Shown piece by piece: positions 47,222 through 58,839 of a stretch of 64,000 bases of DNA (positions within the stretch are counted from its first letter, which is position 1; each line of letters opens with the position of its first letter). A program made the translations under genes and the position numbers. Source of the DNA: Bugulina stolonifera. Its lineage: Eukaryota > Bryozoa > Gymnolaemata > Cheilostomatida > Bugulidae. The stretch covers positions 16,196,158 through 16,260,157 of the forward strand of contig OW285195.1 of NCBI GenBank assembly GCA_935421135.1. Reading direction: 5' to 3'. The notes below the pieces were generated by a model that was not told where the DNA came from, made no database searches, and saw nothing but the letters and a program-made list of their open reading frames with translations.

Positions 47222-50200
47222 ATGTTGTACAAATCGCTGGGTTCATCAGGCGTTAAAGTTTCTAATATATGTCTAGGGACCTTGACCTTTGGTCAACATT
47301 CCCGACCTGGTAATTGTAGCGAAGCACAGTCTCATGCTATATTGGATAGGTGGGTAAGATTTACTATGTAGTTAATAGGGTATCGGAGAGCAGATAACTC
47401 TAGCATATCTACATATACATTGTATACATTACATATTATATCATTGGCAGTTACAAACCTCAGTATACTAGCTGACAGTACTGTCACGGTATACTTCTAG
47501 ATATGTTACCGAGTGTACACTGATGTATACTAGCTGACAGTACTGTCACAGTATCCTTCTAGATATGTTACCGAGTGTACACTGATGTATACTAGCTGAC
47601 AGTACTGTCACAGTATCCTTCTAGATATGTTACCGAGTGTACACTGATGTATACTAGCTGACAGTACTGTCACAGTATCCTTCTAGATATGTTGCCGAGT
47701 GTACACTCATGTATACTAGCTGACAGTACTGTCACAGTATCCTTCTAGATATGTTACCGAGTGTACACTGATGTATACTAGCTGACAGTACTGTCACAGT
47801 ATCCTTCTAGATATGTTACCGAGTGTACACTGATGTATACTAGCTGACAGTACTGTCACAGTATCCTTCTAGATATGTTGCCGAGTGTACACTGATGTAT
47901 ACTAGCTGACAGTACTGTCACAGTATCCTTCTAGATATGTTACCGAGTGTACACTGATGTATACTAGCTGACAGTACTGTCACAGTATCCTTCTAGATAT
48001 GTTACCGAGTGTACACTCATGTATACTAGCTGACAGTACTGTCACAGTATCCTTCTAGATATGTTACCGAGTGTACACTCATGTATACTAGCTGACAGTA
48101 CTGTCACAGTATCCTTCTAGATATGTTATCGAGTGTACACTGATGTATACTAGCTGACAGTACTGTCACAGTATCCTTCTAGATATGTTACCGAGTGTAC
48201 ACTGATGTATACTAGCTGACAGTACTGTCACAGTATCCTTCTAGATATGTTACCGAGTGTACACTGATGTATACTAGCTGACAGTACTGTCACAGTATCC
48301 TTCTAGATATGTTGCCGAGTGTACACTGATGTATACTAGCTGACAGTACTGTCACAGTATCCTTCTAGATATGTTACCGAGTGTACACTGATGTATACTA
48401 GCTGACAGTACTGTCACAGTATCCTTCTAGATATGTTACCGAGTGTACACTCATGTATACTAGCTGACAGTACTGTCACAGTATCCTTCTAGATATGTTA
48501 CCAAGTGTACACTCATGTATACTAGCTGACAGTACTGTCACAGTATCCTTCTAGATATGTTATCGAGTGTACACTGATGTATACTAGCTGACAGTACTGT
48601 CACAGTATCCTTCTAGATATGTTACCGAGTGTACACTGATGTATACTAGCTGACAGTACTGTCACAGTATCCTTCTAGATATGTTACCGAGTGTACACTG
48701 ATGTATACTAGCTGACAGTACTGTCACAGTATCCTTCTAGATATGTTACCGAGTGTACACTGATGTATACTAGCTGACAGTACTGTCACAGTATCCTTCT
48801 AGATATGTTACCGAGTGTACACTCATGTATACTAGCTGACAGTACTGTCACAGTATCCTTCTAGATATGTTGCCGAGTGTACACTCATGTATACTAGCTG
48901 ACAGTACTGTCACAGTATCCTTCTAGATATGTTGCCGAGTGTACACTCATGTATACTAGCTGACAGTATTGTCACAGTATCCTTCTAGATATGTTGCCGA
49001 GTGTACACTGATGTATACTAGCTGACAGTACTGTCACAGTATCCTTCTAGATATGTTGCCGAGTGTACACTCATGTATACTAGCTGACAGTACTGTCACA
49101 GTATCCTTCTAGATATGTTACCGAGTGTACACTGATGTATACTAGCTGACAGTACTGTCACAGTATCCTTCTAGATATGTTACCGAGTGTACACTGATGT
49201 ATACTAGCTGACAGTACTGTCACAGTATCCTTCTAGATATGTTACCGAGTGTACACTCATGTATACTAGCTGACAGTACTGTCACAGTATACTTCTAGAT
49301 ATGTTGCCGAGTGTACACTCATGTATACTAGCTGACAGTACTGTCACAGTATCCTTCTAGATATGTTACCGAGTGTACACTCATGTATACTAGCTGACAG
49401 TACTGTCACAGTATCCTTCTAGATATGTTACCGAGTGTACACTCATGTATACTAGCTGACAGTACTGTCACGGTATACTTCTAGATATGTTACCGAGTGT
49501 ACACTGATGTATACTAGCTGACAGTACTGTCACAGTATCCTTCTAGATATGTTGCCGAGTGTACACTGATGTATACTAGCTGACAGTACTGTCACAGTAT
49601 CCTTCTAGATATGTTGCCGAGTGTACACTGATGTATACTAGCTGACAGTACTGTCACGGTATACTTCTAGATATGTTACCGAGTGTACACTGATGTATAC
49701 TAGCTGACAGTACTGTCACAGTATCCTTCTAGATATGTTGCCGAGTGTACACTGATGTATACTAGCTGACAGTACTGTCACAGTATCCTTCTAGATATGT
49801 TACCGAGTGTACACTGATGTATACTAGCTGACAGTACTGTCACAGTATCCTTCTAGATATGTTACCGAGTGTACACTCATGTATACTAGCTGACAGTACT
49901 GTCACGGTATACTTCTAGATATGTTGCCGAGTGTACACTGATGTATACTAGCTGACAGTACTGTCACAGTATCCTTCTAGATATGTTACCGAGTGTACAC
50001 TGATGTATACTAGCTGACAGTACTGTCACAGTATCCTTCTAGATATGTTGCCGAGTGTACACTCATGTATACTAGCTGACAGTACTGTCACAGTATCCTT
50101 CTAGATATGTTACCGAGTGTACACTGATGTATACTAGCTGACAGTACTGTCACAGTATCCTTCTAGATATGTTGCCGAGTGTACACTCATGTATACTAGC

Positions 50201-53200
50201 TGACAGTACTGTCACAGTATACTTCTAGATATGTTACCGAGTGTACACTCATGTATACTAGCTGACAGTACTGTCACAGTATCCTTCTAGATATGTTGCC
50301 GAGTGTACACTCATGTATACTAGCTGACAGTACTGCCACAGTATCCTTCTAGATATGTTGCCGAGTGTACACTCATGTATACTAGCTGACAGTACTGTCA
50401 CAGTATCCTTCTAGATATGTTGCCGAGTGTACACTGATGTATACTAGCTGACAGTACTGTCACAGTATCCTTCTAGATATGTTACCGAGTGTACACTCAT
50501 GTATACTAGCTGACAGTACTGTCACAGTATCCTTCCAGATATGTTACCGAGTGTACACTGATGTATACTAGCTGACAGTACTGTCACAGTATCCTTCTAG
50601 ATATGTTGCCGAGTGTACACTCATGTATACTAGCTGACAGTACTGTCACAGTATACTTCTAGATATGTTACCGAGTGTACACTCATGTATACTAGCTGAC
50701 AGTACTGTCACAGTATCCTTCTAGATATGTTGCCGAGTGTACACTCATGTATACTAGCTGACAGTACTGTCACAGTATCCTTCTAGATATGTTGCCGAGT
50801 GTACACTCATGTATACTAGCTGACAGTACTGTCACAGTATCCTTCTAGATATGTTGCCGAGTGTACACTCATGTATACTAGCTGACAGTACTGTCACAGT
50901 ATCCTTCTAGATATGTTACCGAGTGTACACTGATGTATACTAGCTGACAGTACTGTCACAGTATCCTTCTAGATATGTTACCGAGTGTACACTGATGTAT
51001 ACTAGCTGACAGTACTGTCACAGTATCCTTCTAGATATGTTGCCGAGTGTACACTGATGTATACTAGCTGACAGTACTGTCACAGTTTCCTTCTAGATAT
51101 GTTACCGAGTGTACACTGATGTATACTAGCTGACAGTACTGTCACAGTATCCTTCTAGATATGTTACCGAGTGTACACTCATGTATACTAGCTGACAGTA
51201 CTGTCACAGTATCCTTCTAGATATGTTACCGAGTGTACACTCATGTATACTAGCTGACAGTACTGTCACAGTATCCTTCTAGATATGTTGCCGAGTGTAC
51301 ACTGATGTATACTAGCTGACAGTACTGTCACAGTATACTTCTAGATATGTTACCGAGTGTACACTGATGTATACTAGCTGACAGTACTGTCACAGTATCC
51401 TTCTAGATATGTTACCGAGTGTACACTGATGTGACTTGGCAGTGCATACGCGTATATGTTCATATTGTTCTCAATCAAGTTGGAGTTTTCTATTATCTTA
51501 GAACTTAGTCTTACATTATAGAACAGAGGCCTGTTACATTATACAAACTCATAAAGCTAACTTCCTCTCCCTAATTGCTAGTACAGTATGTTTAGGTAAT
51601 ATATGTTCATTATAATGTTGTCAGTTATCAGTTATTATTATACATGTACATTTGTAGACCTCTATTATAGATTTGTAGACCTCTATTATAGATTTGTAGA
51701 CCTCTATTATAATTTGTAGACCTCTATTGTAGATTTGTAGACCTCTATTATAGATTTGTAGACCTCTATTATAGATTTGTAGACCTCTAATTGTAGATTT
51801 GTAGACCTCTATTGTAGATTTGTAGACCTCTATTATAGATTTGTAGACCTCTATTATAGATTTGTAGACCTCTATTATAGATTTGTAGACCTCTATTGTA
51901 GATTTGTAGACCTCTATTGTAGATTTGTAGACCTCTATTATAGATTTGTAGACCTCTAATTGTAGATTTGTAGACCTCTATTGTAGATTTGTAGACCTCT
52001 ACTGTAGAATTATAGACCTCTATTGTAGATTTGTAGAACTGGGTGGTAACTTCATTGATACGGCTAATAATTATTCTAATGGCGAGTCGGAGGCCATATT
52101 AGGTTCTTGGATCAAGTCCATTGGTTCACAGAGAGATGAACTGGTTATTGCCACCAAAGGCAGGTACGGCATTAGCAACCCTTAAAACAGGTTCGATTGG
52201 AAACAGCTGCTTGGTTAAAGTACGGTCGGAAAAGTCACCTTTTGCAACCCATACAAATATACATGCTTCAGACACAAATTTAGATGCAAAACATTTATTT
52301 TCCATGATAAGTTTGTGGAACATTTGTCTATGCATCTCCACCACCTGTAGCCTAATACTCTAGTGTTATTATGTAACTAGTTCTATGAGAACAATAAATA
52401 GTAAACACTAATCAGTAGAATGATATTCTATATAGTAAATGATGACCTCTAGATGGACTATTACTGGTTAACGATATGTAGATTAGGGAACGGGAGAGAA
52501 GGAGAGATCAATGGATCATGTCTGAGTCGTAAGCACCTTGTACATGAGGTAGAAGAGAGCCTAGCCAGACTAAATACTTCATACATTGACCTCTACCAGT
52601 GGCATTGCTGGGATAAGACAACTCCCCTCCTTGAGTCACTCACCACCATGAATGACCTAATTAGAGCCGGTAAAGTGAGGTACTTCGGTGTTAGCAACTT
52701 CACTGGTTGGCAACTGCAGAAGGTGTGTAGAGGACTTGGAGATGTGTGAGATGACATTATACTCTATAGTCTATTATAGTGATACAATGTTACTATTATA
52801 TAATATAATACTAATAGTGTAGGCTACTCGCTGTCTGTATAATAATAACAATAATAATAATAATGTATTTTAGTTGATCGGTATGAGCCAATCAATGGGC
52901 CTGTCACAGTGTGTGAGTCTACAGCAACAGTATAGTCTACTGAACAGAGAGTTGGAGTTGGAACTGGTAGACGTATGTGAGAATGAAGGACTAGCTGTCC
53001 TTCCATGGAGCCCTCTTAAAGGTAAGACTTCACATACTGTAGATGCTTTATGTAGACACATCTACAGTTAGTATACATACACTTCACATACTGTAGATAC
53101 TTTATGTAGACACATCTACAGTTAGTATACATACACTTCACATACTGTAGATACTTTATGTAGACACATCTACAGTTAGTATACATACACTTCACATACT

Positions 53201-55633
53201 GTAGGTACTTTATGTAGACACATCTACAGTCAGTATACATACACTTCACATACTGTAGGCACTTTATGTAGACACATCTACAGTTAGTATACATACACTT
53301 CACATACTGTAGGTACTTTATGTAGACACATCTACAGTTAGTATACATACACTTCACATACTGTAGATACTTTATGTAGACACATCTACAGTCAGTATAC
53401 ATACACTTCACATACTGTAGATACAGGTAGTATGTTATGTTATGTTATGTTATGTTATGTTATGTTATGTTATGTTACACATGTATGTTATGTTATGTTA
53501 TGTTATGTTATGTTATGTTATGTTATGTTATATTATGTTATGTTTCAGGTGGCTGGCTTACTGGTAAGTTCACCAGATCTCAGATCTTCCCTCCTGAAGG
53601 AACTAGGCTACACTACGCTTCTGTGAATAACTTTGAAGGGTGGGAGAGTCACACCCCCCTCTCTAAGTACTCGGGCAATGAGAAGGTTAGGCTACTGTCA
53701 CTATACACTGTATGTTTGTTTTTTTCAAAACTTGCTTACACTTTGTCTCTTTTGTCCACTGAAGTCGCAGCGATGACAACCTGGTAACTGTTCCGGTAAA
53801 CCGGATTCCACTAAGCACCGAGTATGTTCGGGTCTAGGATCGTGGAGAAATTATTAATCTAATTTATTGGCCACTCAGCGCTCTTTTATTTATTAGGAGT
53901 TATGTTCCTTTGTTTCTCTCTAAGAATTAAGTTTCTCAATGACAGTGCAAAGCACACGATTTGGAATCCTAAAATTGATAGTAGTTCAACCCTGATGATT
54001 TTAATTCTACATTACAGTTAGTAAATGGAAAAGTTATGTAGACATTATGTAGACACAGCCCTGTTTGAGTTGCCATGCCTCCTCCAGGACTATGTTTACA
54101 GTTTATTTATTACCTGCATGTTACCTGCGAGTTGTGTTATTACCTACTAGCTGCAGTATTACCTGCTGATTGCTGTGTTTGTTATTGCTTGTATGCCTTA
54201 CTTGTTGTGCACAGGTGTGGAACTTGATTGATAAAATGAAGGAGATTGGTGACTCAAACCAAAGAAGTGTCTCTCAGGTAAGAGTAAGACATTAATCTAA
54301 CCAGTGTGCCAGCTACTGTATAGCCAGTGTATCAGCTACTGTATAACCAGTGTACCAGCTACTGTATAGCCAGTGTACCAGCTACTGTATAGCCAGTGTA
54401 CCAGCTACTGTATAACCAGTGTACCAGCTACTGTATAACCAGTGTACCAGCTACTGTATAACCAGTGTACCAGCTACTGTATAACCAGTGTACCAGCTAC
54501 TGTATAGCCAGTGTACCAGCTACTGTATAGCCAGTGTACCAGCTACTGTATAACCAGTGTACCAGCTACTGTATAACCAGTGTACCAGCTACTGTATAAC
54601 CAGTGTACCAGCTACTGTATAACCAGTGTACCAGCTACTGTATAGCCAGTGTACCAGCTACTGTATAGCCAGTGTACCAGCTACTGTATAACCAGTGTAC
54701 CAGCTACTGTATAGCCAGTGTACCAGCTACTGTATAGCCAGTGTACCAGCTACTGTATAGCCAGTGTACCAGCTACTGTATAGCCAGTGTACCAGCTACT
54801 GTATAGCCAGTGTATCAGCTACTGTATAACCAGTGTACCAGCTACTGTATAACCAGTGTACCAGCTACTGTATAACCAGTGTACCAGCTACTGTATAACC
54901 AGTGTACCAGCTACTGTATAACCAGTGTACCAGCTACTGTATAGCCAGTGTATCAGCTACTGTATAACCAGTGTACCAGCTACTGTATAACCAGTGTACC
55001 AGCTACTGTATAACCAGTGTACCAGCTACTGTATAACCAGTGTACCAGCTACTGTATAACCAGTGTACCAGCTACTGTATAACCAGTGTACCAGCTACTG
55101 TATAACCAGTGTACCAGCTACGATACTTGATCTTCATAAAATATGTCAATAATTTGGAGTTGTGTTCACTTTGATTTGTAGTTTATTATGTTTCATTATG
55201 TCAAACTACAATCTACCAATGTGACATCTCCATATAATTCTATGGTCATGCTTTTTGTCACTTGTATGCCAGTCTATACAATAGCCTGTGTACCAGAGTA
55301 TTGCGTAGCCTACGTGTAGGACTATATTGATATCTTGCAGTCTATACAATAGCCTGTGTACCAGAGTATTGCGTAGCCTACGTGTAGGACTATATTGATA
55401 TTTTGTAGGTAGCTCTTAAGTGGCTCTTACAAAAGAAATATGTTACATCAATAATAATGGGATGCAAGACTATAGACCAACTGGAAGACAACATGGCCGC
55501 TAGTGGTGAGTGGGAGTTATCTCCTGATGACATGAAGAGTTTAGACCAGGCATCCAGTAATCCAGAGCGTTACCCGTTTACTGTCATTAATAGGTATAAC
55601 AATACTAATGAATGGAAGAGCTCACAGCTGTAG
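47222..55633 (+). CDS. Aldo/keto reductase
   Basis: Seven exons, all in phase: 47222-47349, 52029-52163, 52482-52722, 52874-53021, 53549-53685, 54215-54277, 55409-55633; 358 residues, the usual size for the family. The start ATG gives [20 protein letters not shown], the normal first strand. The catalytic tetrad is present: D and Y in [12 protein letters not shown] in VIATKG, H in YQWHCWD. Other conserved parts are [11 protein letters not shown], the substrate/NADPH-loop region [16 protein letters not shown] and the C-terminal helix region [10 protein letters not shown] cytosolic NADPH-dependent oxidoreductase of the Kv-beta/YhdN-like branch is expected; the substrate is unknown. Its introns hold five separate tandem arrays, two of which duplicate splice acceptors. 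Confidence 0.93.
47455..51432. repeat. 62-bp satellite, about 64 copies
   Basis: A highly homogeneous head-to-tail array with units exactly 62 bp, containing the perfect 14-nt palindrome TGACAGTACTGTCA and the segment CTTCTAGATATGTT. Units differ mainly at two positions (TTACCG/TTGCCG and CACTGATG/CACTCATG). It fills most of the first intron of the reductase gene. Confidence 0.97.
51655..52035 (+). repeat. 21-bp acceptor-junction minisatellite, about 18 copies
   Basis: Each unit is CCTCTATTGTAG (intron end) followed by ATTTGTAGA (start of the 52029 exon). The last copy provides the acceptor used in frame. Variants replace TTGTAG by TTATAG; a few units are 20 or 22 nt. Confidence 0.95.
53027..53425. 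repeat. 54-bp tandem repeat, about 7 copies
   Basis: Units contain CACTTCACATACTGTAGATA and TAGACACATCTACAGTTAGT. The array begins six bases inside the intron after the exon ending 53021. Confidence 0.93.
53428..53545. repeat. (TTATG)n microsatellite
   Basis: A pentanucleotide run interrupted once (ACACATGTATG), ending just before the acceptor TTTCAG of the exon at 53549. Confidence 0.95.
54309..55122. repeat. 23-bp minisatellite, about 35 copies
   Basis: Unit core CCAGTGTACCAGCTACTGTA followed by TAA or TAG, in the intron after the exon ending 54277. Confidence 0.95.
55273..55408 (+). repeat. 68-bp duplication of a splice acceptor
   Basis: Two adjacent 68-bp copies begin TCTATACAATAGCCTGTGTA and end ATATCTTGCAG (55340) and ATATTTTGTAG (55408). 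The second copy abuts the last reductase exon. Confidence 0.9.
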
Positions 55634-56694
55634 ACGCAGAACTTAAACCACTGTATGTATAAGAACGACAGGCTAACTTTTAACTAGAGGTACAGCCTCA
55701 TACGTACAATGGCTTAGGATTCAGATTGCTGTAATGAGTGGGAGGAAGTAGTTACCTTCATCAAATAAATACAATTTATTTGTTTACAAACAGGAAGTGT
55801 CAAGGTTGAATTTCTGTAAAATGATCCCATTTGACTCTATTTAGTTTTATATTTGGGTATTCAACCGTTGTTTAGATTAACCCATTGACCTCTGACCTCA
55901 ATTTAGAAATTTTCACCAACAGGTTAACAGCGAAACAAGAATCTAGTTGCCAGTGTTAATAGAAACAGTTTTTCCTCTCAAAATGCGACATCAGAGGTCA
56001 CAGTTTAGGCTAACCTGGTATATATTAAGGTGTCTTGTGTTTACTTTACAACATTAAATAAATATCTTGCAGTACCTTGCAAACATAAACAGCTGATAGA
56101 ATGATAATGATTGCAAATAGTTACAAATAGGAATGGAGTTATACAAACTATTACAAGAACTGTAACATTATAAATATACACATGATGAGACTAGTCATTC
56201 TGGCCTAATCAGAATGTACGGAGCCTTTGCAGCATTGTCCCATATTCATTTTCTAAGCTCTTTTTGGTGATGTGAAATAAATTGTGATGGACCAGGCTGT
56301 TGTACCTGGTGCCTGGACTGCTAGGGACAGCTGCTATTAAATAGCTAACTGTAGGGCTTTATACCCTATTAGTTGTGATTATATGGTGCAGTCTAAAGTT
56401 ATTTTATTATTTCATGTTATTGATTTTACATGTATAGAATGTTTATTGATTAGGTTAGTTTATGATTTTAATGAATAGTACAGTTTAGATGGCAAGTGAT
56501 TTATAACAATCTTTTAGACCTCACATGTAGCTAGCTATTTGGTAGCTATTTGGTAGCTATCAGGCAGCTATTAGGTAGCTAGGAAAAGCTTGTTGATTTT
56601 TCTTGGCTCTTCAATTTGTAGGGAGTTGGTGTCTGGTCAGATCTTCTAGCTTCTGATGTCTGGCAGATCCCAACAGAGCTGAAATTTATGGTAC

Positions 56695-57400
56695 TTATTT
56701 ATACACAGTACAGTGTATGTATGTGTATAATAGGTGTATATACTGTACATTATATACATATATATTATAGCGTACAGTGTATGTATGTGTATAATACGTG
56801 TATATACATTATATACACGTATATATTATAGTGTACAGTGTATGCATGTGTATATACATAATATACATGTATATATCATAGTGTACAGTGTATGTATGTG
56901 TATAGTAGGTGTATATACATTATATACATATATATTATAGTGTACAGTGTATGTATGTGTATAGTAGGTGTATATACATAATATACATGTATATATTATA
57001 GTGTACAGTGTGTGTATGTGTATAATACGTGTATATACATTATATACATATATATTATAGTGTACAGTGTATGTATGTGTATAGTAGGTGTATATACATT
57101 ATATACATGTATATTATAGTGTACAGTGTGTGTATGTGTATAGTAGGTGTATATACATAATATACATATATATTATAGTGTACAGTGTATGTATGTGTAT
57201 AGTAGGTGTATATACATTATATACATGTATATTATAGTGTACAGTGTATGTATGTGTATAGGTGTATATACATTATATACATATATATTATAGTGTACAG
57301 TGTGTGTATGTGTATAGGTGTATATACATTATATACATATATATTATAGTGTACAGTGTGTGTGTATGTGTATAGGTGTATATTATGTACATATAGATGT
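56695..57400. repeat. About 58-bp AT-rich tandem repeat, about 12 copies
   Basis: Units combine GTGTACAGTGTATGTATGTG with TATATACATTATATACAT. Many internal TATA/ATAT palindromes. Confidence 0.93.
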
Positions 57401-57785
57401 ATATATGTACAACCTTCAACTGAATAGCTACTTGTAACATGATACACATTATACAACTAATGCAGGTTATGAAGCGGCTGTGGCCTTGGGGTTAGAGCTG
57501 TAATACTTGGTATGCTGGACCATCCGATCAACATGAACTACGAGGCAGAGAATGGTGAGACAGCACCTTACACATACATACAACTATTACACTATTGAGT
57601 ATTGGCACACGTGTTTATATTATATTTGATATGACTAATTGCTCTACCACCTTCCCGGATAACACACAACATTCACATGTAAACTATCAGGCATGATATG
57701 GACATTCCAAAACGTATTAGAATATACAGTGAGAAACCCGTGTAGTGTCGCTCACCCACTCCTATCACTGTTTTCATGTTCGCAG

Positions 57786-57850
57786 CAACCGTAGACATGT
57801 GGGTAGCAACCGTAGACATGTGGGCAGCAACCATAGACATGTGGGCAGCA
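57786..57850 (+). repeat. 21-bp in-frame repeat at a splice acceptor, 3 copies
   Basis: CAACCGTAGACATGTGGG plus TAG or CAG repeats three times and then CAACCGATACT. The boundary of each unit recreates an acceptor (CGCAG, GGTAG, GGCAG, GGCAG before CAACC). Confidence 0.8.
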
Positions 57851-58315
57851 ACCGATACTATACAGTCAATATCCCAAACAGTAGCTGGACTGGAGTATGC
57901 TAGGTAATGGAGGGGGTGTGGCCTAGAGAGTAGAGTTGGAGACGGAACAGAGGTAGGTTGGTCAACTCTGATAAAAACTTATCTTCTCTTATTGCATTAT
58001 CATCATACCTGCACATGCCTATCTATATCTATACATACCCATACATATCTATACATACCTATCCATATCTATACATGCCTATCCGTATCTATACATACCC
58101 ATACATATCTATCCATATACATGCAGGTACATTGCACTATACTGTATCAGTATCTGTAGTTATTTATCTGTAAGCTAGTGATTATGCAACTCATAACAAA
58201 ATACCATTAGATTTTTGCAAACTTCTCTCAGAATGGAACTGCTAGTTACAGTTGCGTGCAGCTAGAAGGCAGGAAATGCCAAGAATAACAAAGAGACCCA
58301 TATAATAACCTCCTC

Positions 58316-58640
58316 TACCCCTCTATTTTTCCTATTCCCCTCTCCCCCACCCTATTCCCCTTTCCCCCACCCTATTCCCCTCTTCCCCCACCCTATTCCC
58401 CTTTTCTCCACCCTATTCCCCTCTTCCTCCACCCTGTCGCCCCTCTTCCTTCCCTCTTCCTCCCCTCTTCCTCCCCTCTTCCTCCCCTCTTCCTCCCCTC
58501 TTCCTCCCCTCTTCCTCCCCTCTTCCTCTCCTATTCCTCCCCTATTCCTCCCCTCTTCCTCCCCTCTTCCTCCCCTCTTCCTTCTCTCTTCCTCCCCTAT
58601 TCCTCCCCTCTTTCTTCCTTATTCCCTCTTCTCCCTCTTC
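58316..58640. repeat. Long strand-asymmetric polypyrimidine tract
   Basis: About 320 nt of almost pure C/T on the plus strand, built from CCCCTATTCC and CTTCCTCCCCT units. Such mirror-rich homopyrimidine DNA can form triplexes, but no function is shown here. Confidence 0.9.
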
Positions 58641-58839
58641 CACCAATAATTCATGACAGCTACCACATTTAACTAGCTACCACCCTGAGCTACATGTACA
58701 TGTATTTATTGTTATATAAAACTGTGTCGTCCAAATTTAAGTAGAGAGGACAGCTTTTTACTATAATCAAATGTTGATATCAATGTGGTACAGATAGCTT
58801 GTTGAATATCATGTACGAGCAGTACAGTAGTAGTTGGGT

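Larger units (their letters stand above)
56622..57903 (+). pseudogene. Exon-like fragments of an unidentified gene
   Basis: Three acceptor/donor-bounded pieces: 56622-56690 (open, starts GVGVWSDLLASDVWQ), 57466-57554 (contains VILGMLDHPINMNYEAEN, but its leading frame has an early stop), and 57786-57903 (three 7-residue ATVDMW-type repeats, then TIQSISQTVAGLEYA, ending AG|GTAATG). The second and third join in phase, but the first does not reach the same frame of the second. This may be a decaying or partly mis-read gene; no family recognised. Confidence 0.35.
55634..58839. other. Spacer between reductase and P450 with repeats and orphan exons
   Basis: 55634-56600 shows no coding signal. The remainder holds exon-like pieces (56622-57903), an AT-rich array (56695-57400), a CATATCTATACATACC-type degenerate repeat (57990-58125) and a polypyrimidine tract (58316-58640). 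A GAGAGGACAGC fragment near 58742 may be a broken foldback copy. Confidence 0.6.

Noticed and set aside
47455..51432. CRISPR-like regular array
   Set aside because: Units are contiguous and identical with no unique spacers, and the setting is an animal intron; it is a satellite.
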